33,214 nt of DNA, from NCBI GenBank assembly GCA_018396635.1, contig JAGTQE010000015.1, forward strand, positions 1 through 33,214, read 5' to 3'. The position numbers and the translations under genes were made by a program. Shown here one piece after another: positions 8,993-17,241 of the stretch. The notes beneath the pieces are model-generated. The model was not told the origin of the DNA and did not search any database. It saw only the letters and a list, made by a program, of their open reading frames with translations. This DNA is from Candidatus Bathyarchaeota archaeon. GTDB taxonomy: Archaea; Thermoproteota; Bathyarchaeia; Bathyarchaeales; DTEX01. Position 1 is the first letter of the stretch. Every line of letters begins with the position of its first letter.

Positions 8993-9112
8993 GATAGAGA
9001 TCCCTCCATCAATAGCATACTAGGGGCTCTTCCTTTTAAGTAATTGCCAGAAATCTATGTAGCTGCCGACCGCATGAACAGTGGTAATCATTTAAAGGTT
9101 GTTAGAAGATTC

Positions 9113-9148
9113 AAAAATCTTTAAATTTATACTGTTATAAAGATTTTT
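9113..9148 (+). promoter_or_regulatory. Perfect 11-bp inverted repeat spanning a TATA box
   Basis: AAAAATCTTTA (9113-9123) and TAAAGATTTTT (9138-9148) are perfect reverse complements with a 14-nt spacer. The spacer side includes a TATA-like TTTAAATTTATA (9120-9131), and the right arm covers the expected TSS about 10 nt before ATG 9160. The geometry suggests an operator for a dimeric regulator; an RNA hairpin at the very 5' end of the message is the alternative. Confidence 0.55.
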
Positions 9149-9159
9149 TGGTGGGCGGT

Positions 9160-9438
9160 ATGAGCGTTAGTGACGCTATGCGTGAAATACAAGCCATAAA
9201 GAGCCTTATTGGACCCTATGAATACTATTCCTATGAGGCGAGGAGAGCCCTTAATGTCTTAAGGGACCTGGAAAGAGCTCTTGAAAGGATGGATAAAGAG
9301 AGCATAAAGCGCTTTATAAATGATGTGGCGAACATTGAGGAGCTTGCGGCTCCATACAGAGGATACACTTTTGTTGAGGAAGCTTTAACTCATGCGAGAG
9401 AATTACTTAATCAGTTGAAAAGGATTGTTGGCGAGTGA
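9160..9438 (+). CDS. Small helical protein of unknown function
   Basis: 92 aa from ATG 9160, which directly follows the purine-rich GGTGGGCGGT ribosome site; upstream TTG/GTG codons (9148, 9151) are less likely. The protein is predicted all-alpha, charged and without membrane segments: MSVSDAMREIQAIKSLIG, then amphipathic helices with heptad-like Leu/Ile spacing up to ELLNQLKRIVGE. I do not recognise a family. It is monocistronic, flanked by a divergent gene and a convergent one, and has its own promoter with a strong inverted repeat, suggesting a regulated small protein. Confidence 0.65.
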   Translation: MSVSDAMREIQAIKSLIGPYEYYSYEARRALNVLRDLERALERMDKESIKRFINDVANIEELAAPYRGYTFVEEALTHARELLNQLKRIVGE

Positions 9439-9497
9439 ATTTTCAGCAAAAATAGTTATTCCATTTTTTTATAAACGCTCATTTGATGACGCCCCTC

Positions 9498-10052
9498 TTA
9501 AAGTCCTATAATATGTCTCACTTTAACTGCGCACTTCTCGCAGAATCTACGCGTCTTTCTATCAGTCATACCTATATGAAGTGAAAAGAACATAACGCAT
9601 AAAGGGTTTTTACAATGTCTCAGCCCGAGGGCATGCCCCAATTCATGAATGGCTTCTTTAATTGCTCTATCTATGAGGAGATCCTTATTTGGCTCTTCTC
9701 CATAAAATTCAGGTCTAAGCCTGAAGAGCGATATCAGAGCGGACTTTCCGGGACACTGTGCTTCGCCAAAAATGAAATTCATTCCCCTGGCGTAGATATC
9801 GACGCCTGTAACGCCTAGTACTATACACACCTCTCCAGTCTCCTTTTCCATCTTCATTGCGAGATTTAGCACCTTACTCAGCAATATTTCTGAGAGGAAT
9901 TGCCGCCTGACACGATCATATGCTTCCATGGGTATTGATATTGCTTCATCAATGAGCTCGCAATTCACATTGAATGTTTTAGCAACCTCTCTCCTAATAG
10001 GCTCTAGGACGCTTGTTTCAACATCGCCAACCCGAACTATGTAGATTTTCAT
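9498..10052 (-). CDS. amzA: Archaemetzincin (M54 zinc metalloprotease)
   Basis: 184 aa from ATG 10052, which gives the family N-terminus MKIYIVRVGD; the longer frame back to 10130 overlaps the RNase gene and is not used. The active site HELGHALGLRHC (residues 136-147) followed by C152 and M154 is the archaemetzincin signature HExxHxxGxxHCx4CxM. C171 and C174 complete the second, structural zinc site with C147 and C152. Members are soluble, neutral aminopeptidase-like proteases of unclear biological role. It starts 11 bp after the stop of the aCPSF2-type gene on the same strand. Confidence 0.93.
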   Translation of the reverse strand: MKIYIVRVGDVETSVLEPIRREVAKTFNVNCELIDEAISIPMEAYDRVRRQFLSEILLSKVLNLAMKMEKETGEVCIVLGVTGVDIYARGMNFIFGEAQCPGKSALISLFRLRPEFYGEEPNKDLLIDRAIKEAIHELGHALGLRHCKNPLCVMFFSLHIGMTDRKTRRFCEKCAVKVRHIIGL

Positions 10053-10063
10053 TAAACATAACC

Positions 10064-11320
10064 CTATATAATGAATTTTTCTCCAGGATCTGGCGCATTT
10101 GCCTCTAAGCCAACCTCCTCCTCGATCCATTTAGCGAATTTTTGGCAGTTTCCTTCTGCTCCATGAATAGTGAATACTTTAGGCTTACCCTTAAGCATCT
10201 TAATGGTGTTCTTAAGTTCCTTTGCACCAGCGTGCGATGAGAAGTCAAAGAAGCCAACTCTAGCCTTAATTTTGCGAACCTTACCATTTATAACACATCT
10301 ACCACTTTCCAGCAATTCGCGTCCAGGGGTTCCGGGAACTTGATATCCAACTAGGAAGATTGCGTTCTTAGATTTTTTTCCAACTATCTGGGTATAGTAT
10401 GTTGCCGGGCCACCCTTAAGCATTCCAGCTGGCGCTATTATTACGCCCGGCCGCTTCGCTGCCCTCTTACGCTCCCTCCAATCATCCACCCAACCGATCA
10501 TATGAATGGCGTCCATATAGAGCTTTGGATCCCTAAGGAATTCTAGATGGCTCATTAGTATTCTGCTTGCTTCCCGCGCCATACCATCCATAACGACTGG
10601 GTATTCAAAGTGATGGGCTGCTAGGACGCATGCTATCTCTTGGGCACGGCCTACGCTGAATGCTGGAACCAGAACCGTGCCGCCTGACTCAACAACCTCA
10701 ACAACCTCCTTAATAAATCTCTCTTCGAGTTGTCTACGCTCTGTGTGCTCTTCATCAGCATATGTGCTCTCGATTATGACAGCGTCCAATTCTCCAAAAT
10801 TTAGATCTGCGCTCGGTAGGAGCCTAGTCTCTATAGTGTTAAAGTCGCTTGTGTAGAGGAGCCGCTTACCCTCAGCCTCAATTAAGACGGATGCCCCTCC
10901 AGGAATGTGGCCTGAGTTCAAAAGTGTGAATTTTATGTCGCCAACTTTAACCTCTTCCCTAAAATTCACGCTAACGTAGCTTCTGACCATAGAGTTGAGC
11001 TCTATGTATTCGAAGGGTAGATAATAGCCTGATAAATGGATGAAGTCTTTAATCAATAGGCTTGTTAGCTCTAGATTTAATTTTGTTCCATAGACTGGCG
11101 TCCGCTCGCTTATGTGAAATATTGGTATAGCGCCAGTGTGGTCTAAATGGCTGTGTGTAGCTATTATTGCGTTAACTTCCTTTGGCGGAACATGCATTGG
11201 AAAACCAGGTGTATGATTGAGCATAACGCCATAATCAAGTAAAATTTGGGTCTTGTCCGTCTTAACAGCTATAGCTGTCCTACCAATTTCTCTAGCTCCG
11301 CCTAAGAATCTTATTTCCAA
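10064..11320 (-). CDS. aCPSF2-type beta-CASP metallo-beta-lactamase ribonuclease
   Basis: 418 aa. The metallo-beta-lactamase motif HSHLDHTGAIP lies at residues 56-66, followed by GHIPGGA, the beta-CASP domain, and the C-terminal motifs DFSSHA and IHGAEGNC. There is no N-terminal KH extension, so it matches archaeal aCPSF2 (the short form) rather than aCPSF1. Characterised relatives are 5'-3' exo/endoribonucleases involved in mRNA decay and 3'-end formation. TTG start at 11320 with GGTGGAG about 10 nt upstream. It is followed by the archaemetzincin gene. Confidence 0.9.
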   Translation of the reverse strand: MEIRFLGGAREIGRTAIAVKTDKTQILLDYGVMLNHTPGFPMHVPPKEVNAIIATHSHLDHTGAIPIFHISERTPVYGTKLNLELTSLLIKDFIHLSGYYLPFEYIELNSMVRSYVSVNFREEVKVGDIKFTLLNSGHIPGGASVLIEAEGKRLLYTSDFNTIETRLLPSADLNFGELDAVIIESTYADEEHTERRQLEERFIKEVVEVVESGGTVLVPAFSVGRAQEIACVLAAHHFEYPVVMDGMAREASRILMSHLEFLRDPKLYMDAIHMIGWVDDWRERKRAAKRPGVIIAPAGMLKGGPATYYTQIVGKKSKNAIFLVGYQVPGTPGRELLESGRCVINGKVRKIKARVGFFDFSSHAGAKELKNTIKMLKGKPKVFTIHGAEGNCQKFAKWIEEEVGLEANAPDPGEKFII

Positions 11321-11401
11321 CGAATTTTCTCCACCGTCAATAGATCGCTATTTAGTCCTTAATTTTATCTCTTAGAATAATATTAATTTTTTGAATCTAT
11401 G

Positions 11402-12970
11402 CTAATCTAAGAAGACGAGTATGTCAACCTTAACCTCCCTTTCCCTAATTTTTCTAACGCATAGATTCGCTGCTTCCTCACTCCAGCCCCCTCTGTCCGC
11501 CAAAAATATAACTCTCATATATGAGTTAGCAGCAATATATTCTGAGACCCACTCAGCAATCGCCTCTATCGTCTCATGATCCGGTGGGTAAGCATACTCA
11601 TACTGGTATAGTGGGTAGGTTTCGGCGAGCTCTATCGGAATAACCCCGAAGGGCGGCGAGTAGAAGCATACATGTATTTCACCTGGATATAAGCCAAGTC
11701 TCCTACATACTCTTGAGACGACCCTTTTAACATATTTTCTCCTACGGTTCATCTTTGTTTCAGAATCGGGGATTAAAACCAGCGTCTTAGCCCACTTTGG
11801 AGGAGCATATCTCTCTTTCAGTCTTCTGTAATGTCGGATGACTTCGGGTCTAATTAAGTCTATTGAGCCAAAGAAGAATAAGCCCTTCTTCTTCGAATAG
11901 GGACTGCCCCTTTCAATATACTCGCAGTACTTCTTTAATCTCTTAAGCGCCTTTAGAAGCGAGGGGTGGGTGTGCGCCCGCGCCTCCAAATACTCCCATA
12001 GCCTGCCCTCAACTATAGCCTGCTTAATCCTTCTGATTTCAGTGAAGCAGACGTATAGATTGTGTCTGCTCAACTCCCTTTCCCTATCCTTGCTTGGCAT
12101 ATCCATGAGATCCCTTGGACTATACTTTACGCATACGGGGCAGGAGCATGGAAGATACTCGATGTCTTCGATGCGAATTGTTCCATGATCTGTTAAATAT
12201 CTGCCCTCGCGGGCGAAGATTGAGTATGCCGCTGAATCGAAGAGATCGCATCCCAAGGCGACGGCTAGGGAGAACATTATTGGATGGCCTGCCCCAAAGA
12301 GGTGGAATGGTCTCTCTATTGGAGAATTCATTTTAGCGGTGACTATCATATCGACAAGCACGTCAAATAGATATTGCTCCATGACTCTGGTTGGGCTTCC
12401 CAGCGCATGTATATCAAATGGCAGCTTCCCCATATCTCTAGCTGATTCGGCTATAAGATCTATGTAGCGTCCTCCTTGTATCGGCCCAACCCAAACTATA
12501 TCCGTCCTACTCCTTATATCCGCCCACTCCCTAGCCCTCCTCAAAGTCTCCTCAACAGTATATTTTGCGTAGTCTACTGAGACATCCCAGCCTGTTGGTA
12601 AATCTAGTATTGTCGCGATGTCTGTGTTTATCTCCTCCTGATACCTTATGATCTCATCGTTAGTTATTTCCAGGCTCCCATATACGAGGATCTGATAGGC
12701 GCCGGAATCGGTCATGATAACCCCCGGATATTTAAGTATCTCATGTATGCCCTTCAATTTCGCATCGTCGCCGAAGTGTTTCTTCACAATGTACGCATTT
12801 GTTATTAAAGCTTTGCAGTTGAAATTCTCCCATAATTCTTTAGGCTCAACGCTCTCCCTAACTGGATTTATGACTGGCAGGAAACTTGGAGTCTCAATGA
12901 CTCCGCTCTTGGTTTTGATCCTCCCGATCCTCGCAAGCAAGTCTCTCTCAAAGACTTCGAACTCCACCAT
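11402..12970 (-). CDS. tgtA: tRNA-guanine(15) transglycosylase, archaeosine pathway, without PUA domain
   Basis: 522 aa. It exchanges guanine-15 of tRNA for preQ0 in archaeosine synthesis. The catalytic domain shows MTDSGAYQ (general acid/base D88), DLFDSAAY (nucleophile D245) and the zinc site C275-x-C277-x2-C280...H303. Residues about 385-522 (KTLVLIPDSETKMNRRRKYV onward) form the DUF5591-type domain shared with ArcS. The protein ends there: the C-terminal PUA domain of the single-chain euryarchaeal enzyme (about 580 aa) is missing, as in lineages with a split TgtA. No PUA gene is present in the window. ATG start. Confidence 0.93.
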   Translation of the reverse strand: MVEFEVFERDLLARIGRIKTKSGVIETPSFLPVINPVRESVEPKELWENFNCKALITNAYIVKKHFGDDAKLKGIHEILKYPGVIMTDSGAYQILVYGSLEITNDEIIRYQEEINTDIATILDLPTGWDVSVDYAKYTVEETLRRAREWADIRSRTDIVWVGPIQGGRYIDLIAESARDMGKLPFDIHALGSPTRVMEQYLFDVLVDMIVTAKMNSPIERPFHLFGAGHPIMFSLAVALGCDLFDSAAYSIFAREGRYLTDHGTIRIEDIEYLPCSCPVCVKYSPRDLMDMPSKDRERELSRHNLYVCFTEIRRIKQAIVEGRLWEYLEARAHTHPSLLKALKRLKKYCEYIERGSPYSKKKGLFFFGSIDLIRPEVIRHYRRLKERYAPPKWAKTLVLIPDSETKMNRRRKYVKRVVSRVCRRLGLYPGEIHVCFYSPPFGVIPIELAETYPLYQYEYAYPPDHETIEAIAEWVSEYIAANSYMRVIFLADRGGWSEEAANLCVRKIREREVKVDILVFLD

Positions 12971-13040
12971 ATCTTAAGCACCAGCACGATGTTTAATTAT
13001 CGCCTTAATCATCTTATAGGTTAGACTGGTGGAGTGAGGT

Positions 13041-13787
13041 TTGGTCTGTAAAGTAAAAATATATGAAAGGCCTAAATTAACTGATCCGGTTCTCATTGAG
13101 GGGCTGCCGGGCATAGGGCTTGTCGCAAACATAGCAGTAGCCTACCTCATAAAGAAGCTTGATGTAAGGCTCTTCTGCGAGATAACGTCCTCACATTTCC
13201 ACGACATGGTTATAACTGGTGAGGGGGGCATTCTAAAATATCCAGTCAACCAGCTGTATTATTTTAGGGGAAGTGGGTTTGGAGGGCGGGATCTAATACT
13301 TTTATATGGAAACACGCAGGCGCTCACGCCACGCGGCCAATATGAGCTCTGCGGATGCATACTTGATGTTGCCGAAGAACTTGACTGTAAATTCGTCATA
13401 ACTCTTGGGGGATATAGACCCAACAGAACAGTTGTTAAGCCGAAACTTTATTTTGCAGCATCAGATGATGAGACCGCGAAGATTGCTAGAGAATTGGGCG
13501 CTGAGCCGCTAAAAATTAGTATTTTTGGCGTGGCTGGCCTCTTGATAGGTCTATGCAAAATACGTGGTATGAGGGGACTTTGCCTGCTCTCCGAGACGCC
13601 TGGAAACTATCCTGATAGGGAGGCTGCAGCCGAACTCTTAAAGGCTCTATCTCAGGTATTAAAGATTAAAGTTGACGCAAGCGGTTTAGGTAGGCCGGAA
13701 GACCTAATAAATGTTTTGTCGCCGTTCGATTTTGGAGCCTTGTCCAGAAGGAGAGAGGTTACAGCTAGGCCAGAATGGTTTATTTAA
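13041..13787 (+). CDS. PAC2-family (proteasome assembly chaperone-like) protein
   Basis: 248 aa. PVLIEGLPGIGLVANIAVAY (about residues 17-36) and the later FVITLGGYRPNRTV segment are the conserved signatures of the archaeal PAC2/COG2047 family, related to eukaryotic proteasome assembly chaperone 2; members have no established reaction in archaea. The start is TTG 13041, preceded by GGAGTGAGGT; no better in-frame start exists. It is divergent from tgtA and convergent with the SmAP gene. Cytoplasmic; no membrane segments. Confidence 0.82.
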   Translation: MVCKVKIYERPKLTDPVLIEGLPGIGLVANIAVAYLIKKLDVRLFCEITSSHFHDMVITGEGGILKYPVNQLYYFRGSGFGGRDLILLYGNTQALTPRGQYELCGCILDVAEELDCKFVITLGGYRPNRTVVKPKLYFAASDDETAKIARELGAEPLKISIFGVAGLLIGLCKIRGMRGLCLLSETPGNYPDREAAAELLKALSQVLKIKVDASGLGRPEDLINVLSPFDFGALSRRREVTARPEWFI

Positions 13788-13810
13788 AGGTTTAATTTAA
13801 GGTTTAATTT
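13787..13810. repeat. Two tandem copies of a 12-mer after the PAC2 gene
   Basis: AAGGTTTAATTT occurs twice head to tail (13787-13798, 13799-13810), beginning at the stop codon of the PAC2 gene. It is A/T-rich and followed by a TTTTT-containing stretch, so it may be part of a terminator rather than a functional repeat. Confidence 0.5.
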
Positions 13811-13854
13811 TTAAGATAATTAACAAAAAGGGAAGAATTATACCGATGATACCT

Positions 13855-14280
13855 CTACTCTCCTCTTATTTCCTGTAAGAATTGTTGGTATATTTTTTGG
13901 ACTCTTTCCGCAGCTGGCCCGGTTCCCTCGACAACGCCATCCTGTGTTACTTTAATCTTATCCATGACCCATATGAAGCCCTCTTTCTCGTAAAGCTTAA
14001 CCATTTTGGGGAAGACTCTTTCAAGCCTTTCAGCTAAGCCTTTAAGATCGAAGGGCTTCTCAACCGATAGGATCTCAGCAACCCTGCCTCCACTTAATAC
14101 AATCTTCGGTATAATTTGACCCTTCTCATCCCTAGCATCTGATAGGCATAGGCTTAAATTGGCCGGGTTTATTCCGACAAGGATTCCAACATATGTTTTC
14201 CCGTCAACGGTTATAACGCTGACCATCTTATCAATGAGTGAGGAAATTTCTGTAATGAATCTTCTCTCGGCTGTTGACAT
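13855..14280 (-). CDS. Sm-like archaeal protein with C-terminal domain (SmAP3 type)
   Basis: 141 aa. The Sm1 motif is visible as VITVDGKTYVGILVGINPAN (about residues 22-41) and Sm2 as IVLSGGRVAEI (about 60-70). Beyond the Sm fold there is a further domain of about 70 residues (from about 72), which matches the two-domain SmAP3 architecture known from crenarchaea rather than the short SmAP1/2. Sm proteins form rings that bind U-rich RNA. ATG 14280 is preceded by GGAGAGGAAAT. It lies 47 bp after the nucleotidyltransferase gene on the same strand. Confidence 0.82.
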   Translation of the reverse strand: MSTAERRFITEISSLIDKMVSVITVDGKTYVGILVGINPANLSLCLSDARDEKGQIIPKIVLSGGRVAEILSVEKPFDLKGLAERLERVFPKMVKLYEKEGFIWVMDKIKVTQDGVVEGTGPAAERVQKIYQQFLQEIRGE

Positions 14281-14327
14281 ATTTCCTCTCCTATTTGAAA
14301 TAAATGTGTATTTTGATGCTTATTACT

Positions 14328-15614
14328 TTATTGTATGGCTTCGAGGGATCTATGTTTAACTTGCTGCTCTAATATTAGAATTGTGTTTGGAGGGACATCA
14401 TCATAAACTACTATGTTCGGGCCAATCCAGCAGTTGCATCCTACTGTTACCCCCGGCATGAATAGGGCGCCTACGCCGGTCATGACATTATCGCCCATAA
14501 TAACCCCCATCTTTGTCCTACCGGTATCGATCACCTCTCCTCTAACCCTCATCCTTATAGTTCTTTTATCGAAGCGGAGGTTGGCTGATATGAATCCGGC
14601 CCCAAGATTACAATTTTCCCCTATTATGCTGTCGCCAACATAGGAGAGATGCCCAACATGAACGTTATCCATCAATATGCTATTCTTAACCTCACATGCA
14701 TTTCCAATCCTAACATTTCTACCTATACTCGTATATGAACGTATATAGCAATTCGGACCTATGTCGCATCCATCGCCTATAAAAACAGGGCCCTCAATAT
14801 ATGAGCCTGAGCGGACAATAGTTTCCTCCCCTATAAAAGCTGGGCCTCTAATGTGAGCGCCTTCTTCAACCTTCCCTAAAATTTCCGGTCTAATTGTTTT
14901 AAGCACACGCATATTTGCGTCAAATAGATCCCAAGGCCTTCCGATATCAAGCCACTCATCGCCCGAAATCTTTGTAACCGAGACCTTTTCTCCTCTACTT
15001 ATGGCTAGCCGGATGGAATCGGTTATCTCCAGCTCTCCTCTTTCAGATGGCTGAGTATCCTCTATAAAATCGAAGATTCTTGTTGTAAAAACATAAATTC
15101 CCGCATTAACTAGATTCCAGTTCCCCGCTAATTTCATGGCGGGTTTCTCGAGTATGTCGACAAGCCTTCCACCCTCTACCCTTAGTACACCATAATCCTC
15201 CGGCCTCTCAGTTTGGACGGCTGCGAGAGTTACTGCACTCTCATCAATGCTATGTGCATGAATAATACTCCTTACTGCATTGCTCGATACTAATAGATCA
15301 CCATTAATAGCTAAAAAATCGTCATCAACATAATTTTTTGCAGAGTAGATTGCACCAGCTGTTCCGTTAACCCTCTCTTGGAAGATATATCTTATCTTTA
15401 CGCTATGTTTTGAGCCGTCGCTAAAATAGGCTTTTATAGCTTCAGCCTTATAATTAACGACCAGTAAAATTTCATCTATCTCCGGAATCTTAAGAGCGTT
15501 TATCAGGTGCTCTAAGATTGGTTTTCCGCCAACTGGTATCATGTGTTTCGGGCGGGTGAAGGTTAAAGGTCTGAGTCTATGTCCTTCGCCAGCGGCCAAT
15601 ACTACAGCCTTCAT
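14328..15614 (-). CDS. Bifunctional sugar-1-phosphate nucleotidylyltransferase/acetyltransferase (GlmU-like)
   Basis: 428 aa. The N-terminal nucleotidyltransferase domain has LAAGEGHRLRPLTFTRPKHM (residues 6-25), a variant of the GxGTRLxPLTxxxPK signature, with GDL near residue 105 and EKPA near 156. From about residue 255 the chain consists of hexapeptide repeats forming a left-handed beta-helix. This is the layout of archaeal GlmU-type enzymes (such as Sulfolobus ST0452) that make UDP-GlcNAc, UDP-GalNAc or dTDP-glucose. The product probably feeds glycan synthesis. ATG 15614 with GGTAGGAGT just upstream. The substrate cannot be fixed from sequence. Confidence 0.88.
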   Translation of the reverse strand: MKAVVLAAGEGHRLRPLTFTRPKHMIPVGGKPILEHLINALKIPEIDEILLVVNYKAEAIKAYFSDGSKHSVKIRYIFQERVNGTAGAIYSAKNYVDDDFLAINGDLLVSSNAVRSIIHAHSIDESAVTLAAVQTERPEDYGVLRVEGGRLVDILEKPAMKLAGNWNLVNAGIYVFTTRIFDFIEDTQPSERGELEITDSIRLAISRGEKVSVTKISGDEWLDIGRPWDLFDANMRVLKTIRPEILGKVEEGAHIRGPAFIGEETIVRSGSYIEGPVFIGDGCDIGPNCYIRSYTSIGRNVRIGNACEVKNSILMDNVHVGHLSYVGDSIIGENCNLGAGFISANLRFDKRTIRMRVRGEVIDTGRTKMGVIMGDNVMTGVGALFMPGVTVGCNCWIGPNIVVYDDVPPNTILILEQQVKHRSLEAIQ

Positions 15615-15642
15615 ACTCCTACCTTTGAGAAATCTTATTATG

Positions 15643-16137
15643 TTATGTTGTCATTGCCTTAGAAATCTTTACCACTAGATTGGCGAATTTATATCCGAAT
15701 TCTCTACAAAGATTCTTATCTTCCTCGCTCTCCGGAGCGCCGACTATGGCCAGCCCATAGTGCTTGTCTTCAGGGTCGCCTTTAACTATCATCCCGTGAA
15801 TTAGCATAGCTTCAATCATAGATAGTAGTGTTGTCTCAGCTCCCGTTGCGGTTCCACCTGAGGTTGTAAACGCTGCCCCAACTTTCCCCTCAAGCTTGCC
15901 GTGAACCTTAACGCTTCTATCAAATAAATCCTTTATCTTTGCGCTCATGCCGCCATAATATGTTGGCGACCCCACCATTATTCCATTGGCATTAAGGAGA
16001 TCGTCTAATGTAACATCGTCAACCCTCTTAACTACACAGTTTACGCCACTAACCTTTCTCACTCCCTCAGCCACAAGAAAAGCTGCCTTTTCAGTATTCC
16101 CAGTTCTTGAATCGTAAACTATCAGTATATTTACCAT
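15643..16137 (-). CDS. Flavodoxin-like NAD(P)H:quinone oxidoreductase (WrbA-type)
   Basis: 164 aa. The FMN phosphate-binding loop YDSRTGNTEKAA (about residues 8-19) and the PTYYGGMSAKIKDLFDRS segment (about 59-76) are WrbA/flavodoxin features, and TTSGGTATGAETTLLSM matches the WrbA stretch after the second FMN loop. WrbA proteins are FMN-dependent two-electron quinone reductases. It is upstream of and on the same strand as the GlmU-like gene (28 bp apart), probably co-transcribed. ATG start. Flavodoxin-like fold certain; the specific WrbA role likely. Confidence 0.85.
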   Translation of the reverse strand: MVNILIVYDSRTGNTEKAAFLVAEGVRKVSGVNCVVKRVDDVTLDDLLNANGIMVGSPTYYGGMSAKIKDLFDRSVKVHGKLEGKVGAAFTTSGGTATGAETTLLSMIEAMLIHGMIVKGDPEDKHYGLAIVGAPESEEDKNLCREFGYKFANLVVKISKAMTT

Positions 16138-16260
16138 TCTAAACCCCCAACTTCATCTAATTGGATTCCTCCTAATAATATTTAGCTAAATTAGGGCTCA
16201 AATAGCAAAAATTATTCTATGAAAGCAAGTAATAATATGTTTGATGGGGGTTAATCGCCT

Positions 16261-17181
16261 TTGAGGAGGATTATTCTTGACACGGATATTGGAACCGATG
16301 TCGACGATGCATTGGCATTAGCCCTCGCCATACAGTCAAAGAAGGATATTGAGTTGAGAGCTGTGACAACAGTTCACGGCAACGTTAACCTTAGGGCGAA
16401 AATAGCTAAGAAAATGCTGAAAATTGCTGGGTTAGAGAATGTTCCCGTAGCTCCTGGAATAGCCCAGCCGCTTATGAGAGATAGGCCAATTTTAGGATGG
16501 GCGGGGCATGAGGGTAGCGGGATTTTAACTCCGGAAGATGATGGGCTAGAAATTTCTAAATTTCATGCCGTCGACCTGATAATTTCAGAAGTAATGTCTA
16601 TGAAGGGTGAAATTACGCTGGTCGCCATAGGGCCTCTAACTAACCTAGCAGCCTCAATTATCAGGGAACCGGATATAGTTAAAAACGTTAAGGAGATAAT
16701 AATTATGGGCGGGGTAACTAGGCTATTTAACGGCCTAAATCTTCCATATAGAGAGCATAACATTTTATGTGATCCTGAGGCTGCCAAGATAGTTTTCAGC
16801 TCCGGAGCGCCAATAACCATGGTTCCACTCGATGTAACGCTTAAAGTCTACATAGATCGGAAAGATCTCGGCGAAATATCGGCCGTTAAATCCCCTCTAG
16901 CTAACTTAATAGTCTCGATGGTTGAAGAATATTTAAGGATCGTCAAAAGGGATTACACGTGGCTTCACGACCCCCTAGCGCTCTCAGTTTCAATAGACCC
17001 CAGCTTAGTGAAAACAGTAGATATGAAGATACTTGTGGAGACTAAGGGCGAATATACTACTGGGCAGACAATAGCCCTTCCAGCTAGGCCGGAAGATAAC
17101 CCTGTAAAAGTATGCGTAGACGTAGATGTAGCTGGATTCAAGGATTTCTTTATGACCAGAATCTGCTCCAAGAACACTTAA
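16261..17181 (+). CDS. Inosine/uridine-preferring nucleoside hydrolase family protein
   Basis: 306 aa. The N-terminal ILDTDIGTDVDDALALA is the calcium- and ribose-binding signature of nucleoside N-ribohydrolases. VAIGPLTNLA (about residues 121-130), the IIMGG segment and the active-site HDPLA near residue 238 are also present. It hydrolyses nucleosides to base plus ribose for salvage. TTG start at 16261; a purine-rich GATGGGGG lies about 10-17 nt upstream. The next gene downstream is a URO-D-family protein 60 bp away on the same strand. Confidence 0.9.
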   Translation: MRRIILDTDIGTDVDDALALALAIQSKKDIELRAVTTVHGNVNLRAKIAKKMLKIAGLENVPVAPGIAQPLMRDRPILGWAGHEGSGILTPEDDGLEISKFHAVDLIISEVMSMKGEITLVAIGPLTNLAASIIREPDIVKNVKEIIIMGGVTRLFNGLNLPYREHNILCDPEAAKIVFSSGAPITMVPLDVTLKVYIDRKDLGEISAVKSPLANLIVSMVEEYLRIVKRDYTWLHDPLALSVSIDPSLVKTVDMKILVETKGEYTTGQTIALPARPEDNPVKVCVDVDVAGFKDFFMTRICSKNT

Positions 17182-17241
17182 AGGCTGATTATTACGTCGT
17201 AGCATGAGAAGCAAACAGCGTTGATTGGATGAGGTAATGCT

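Noticed and set aside
9498-10130. Longer archaemetzincin start at 10130
   Set aside because: It would overlap the RNase gene by 67 bp and add an uncharacteristic 26-residue leader; ATG 10052 gives the family N-terminus.
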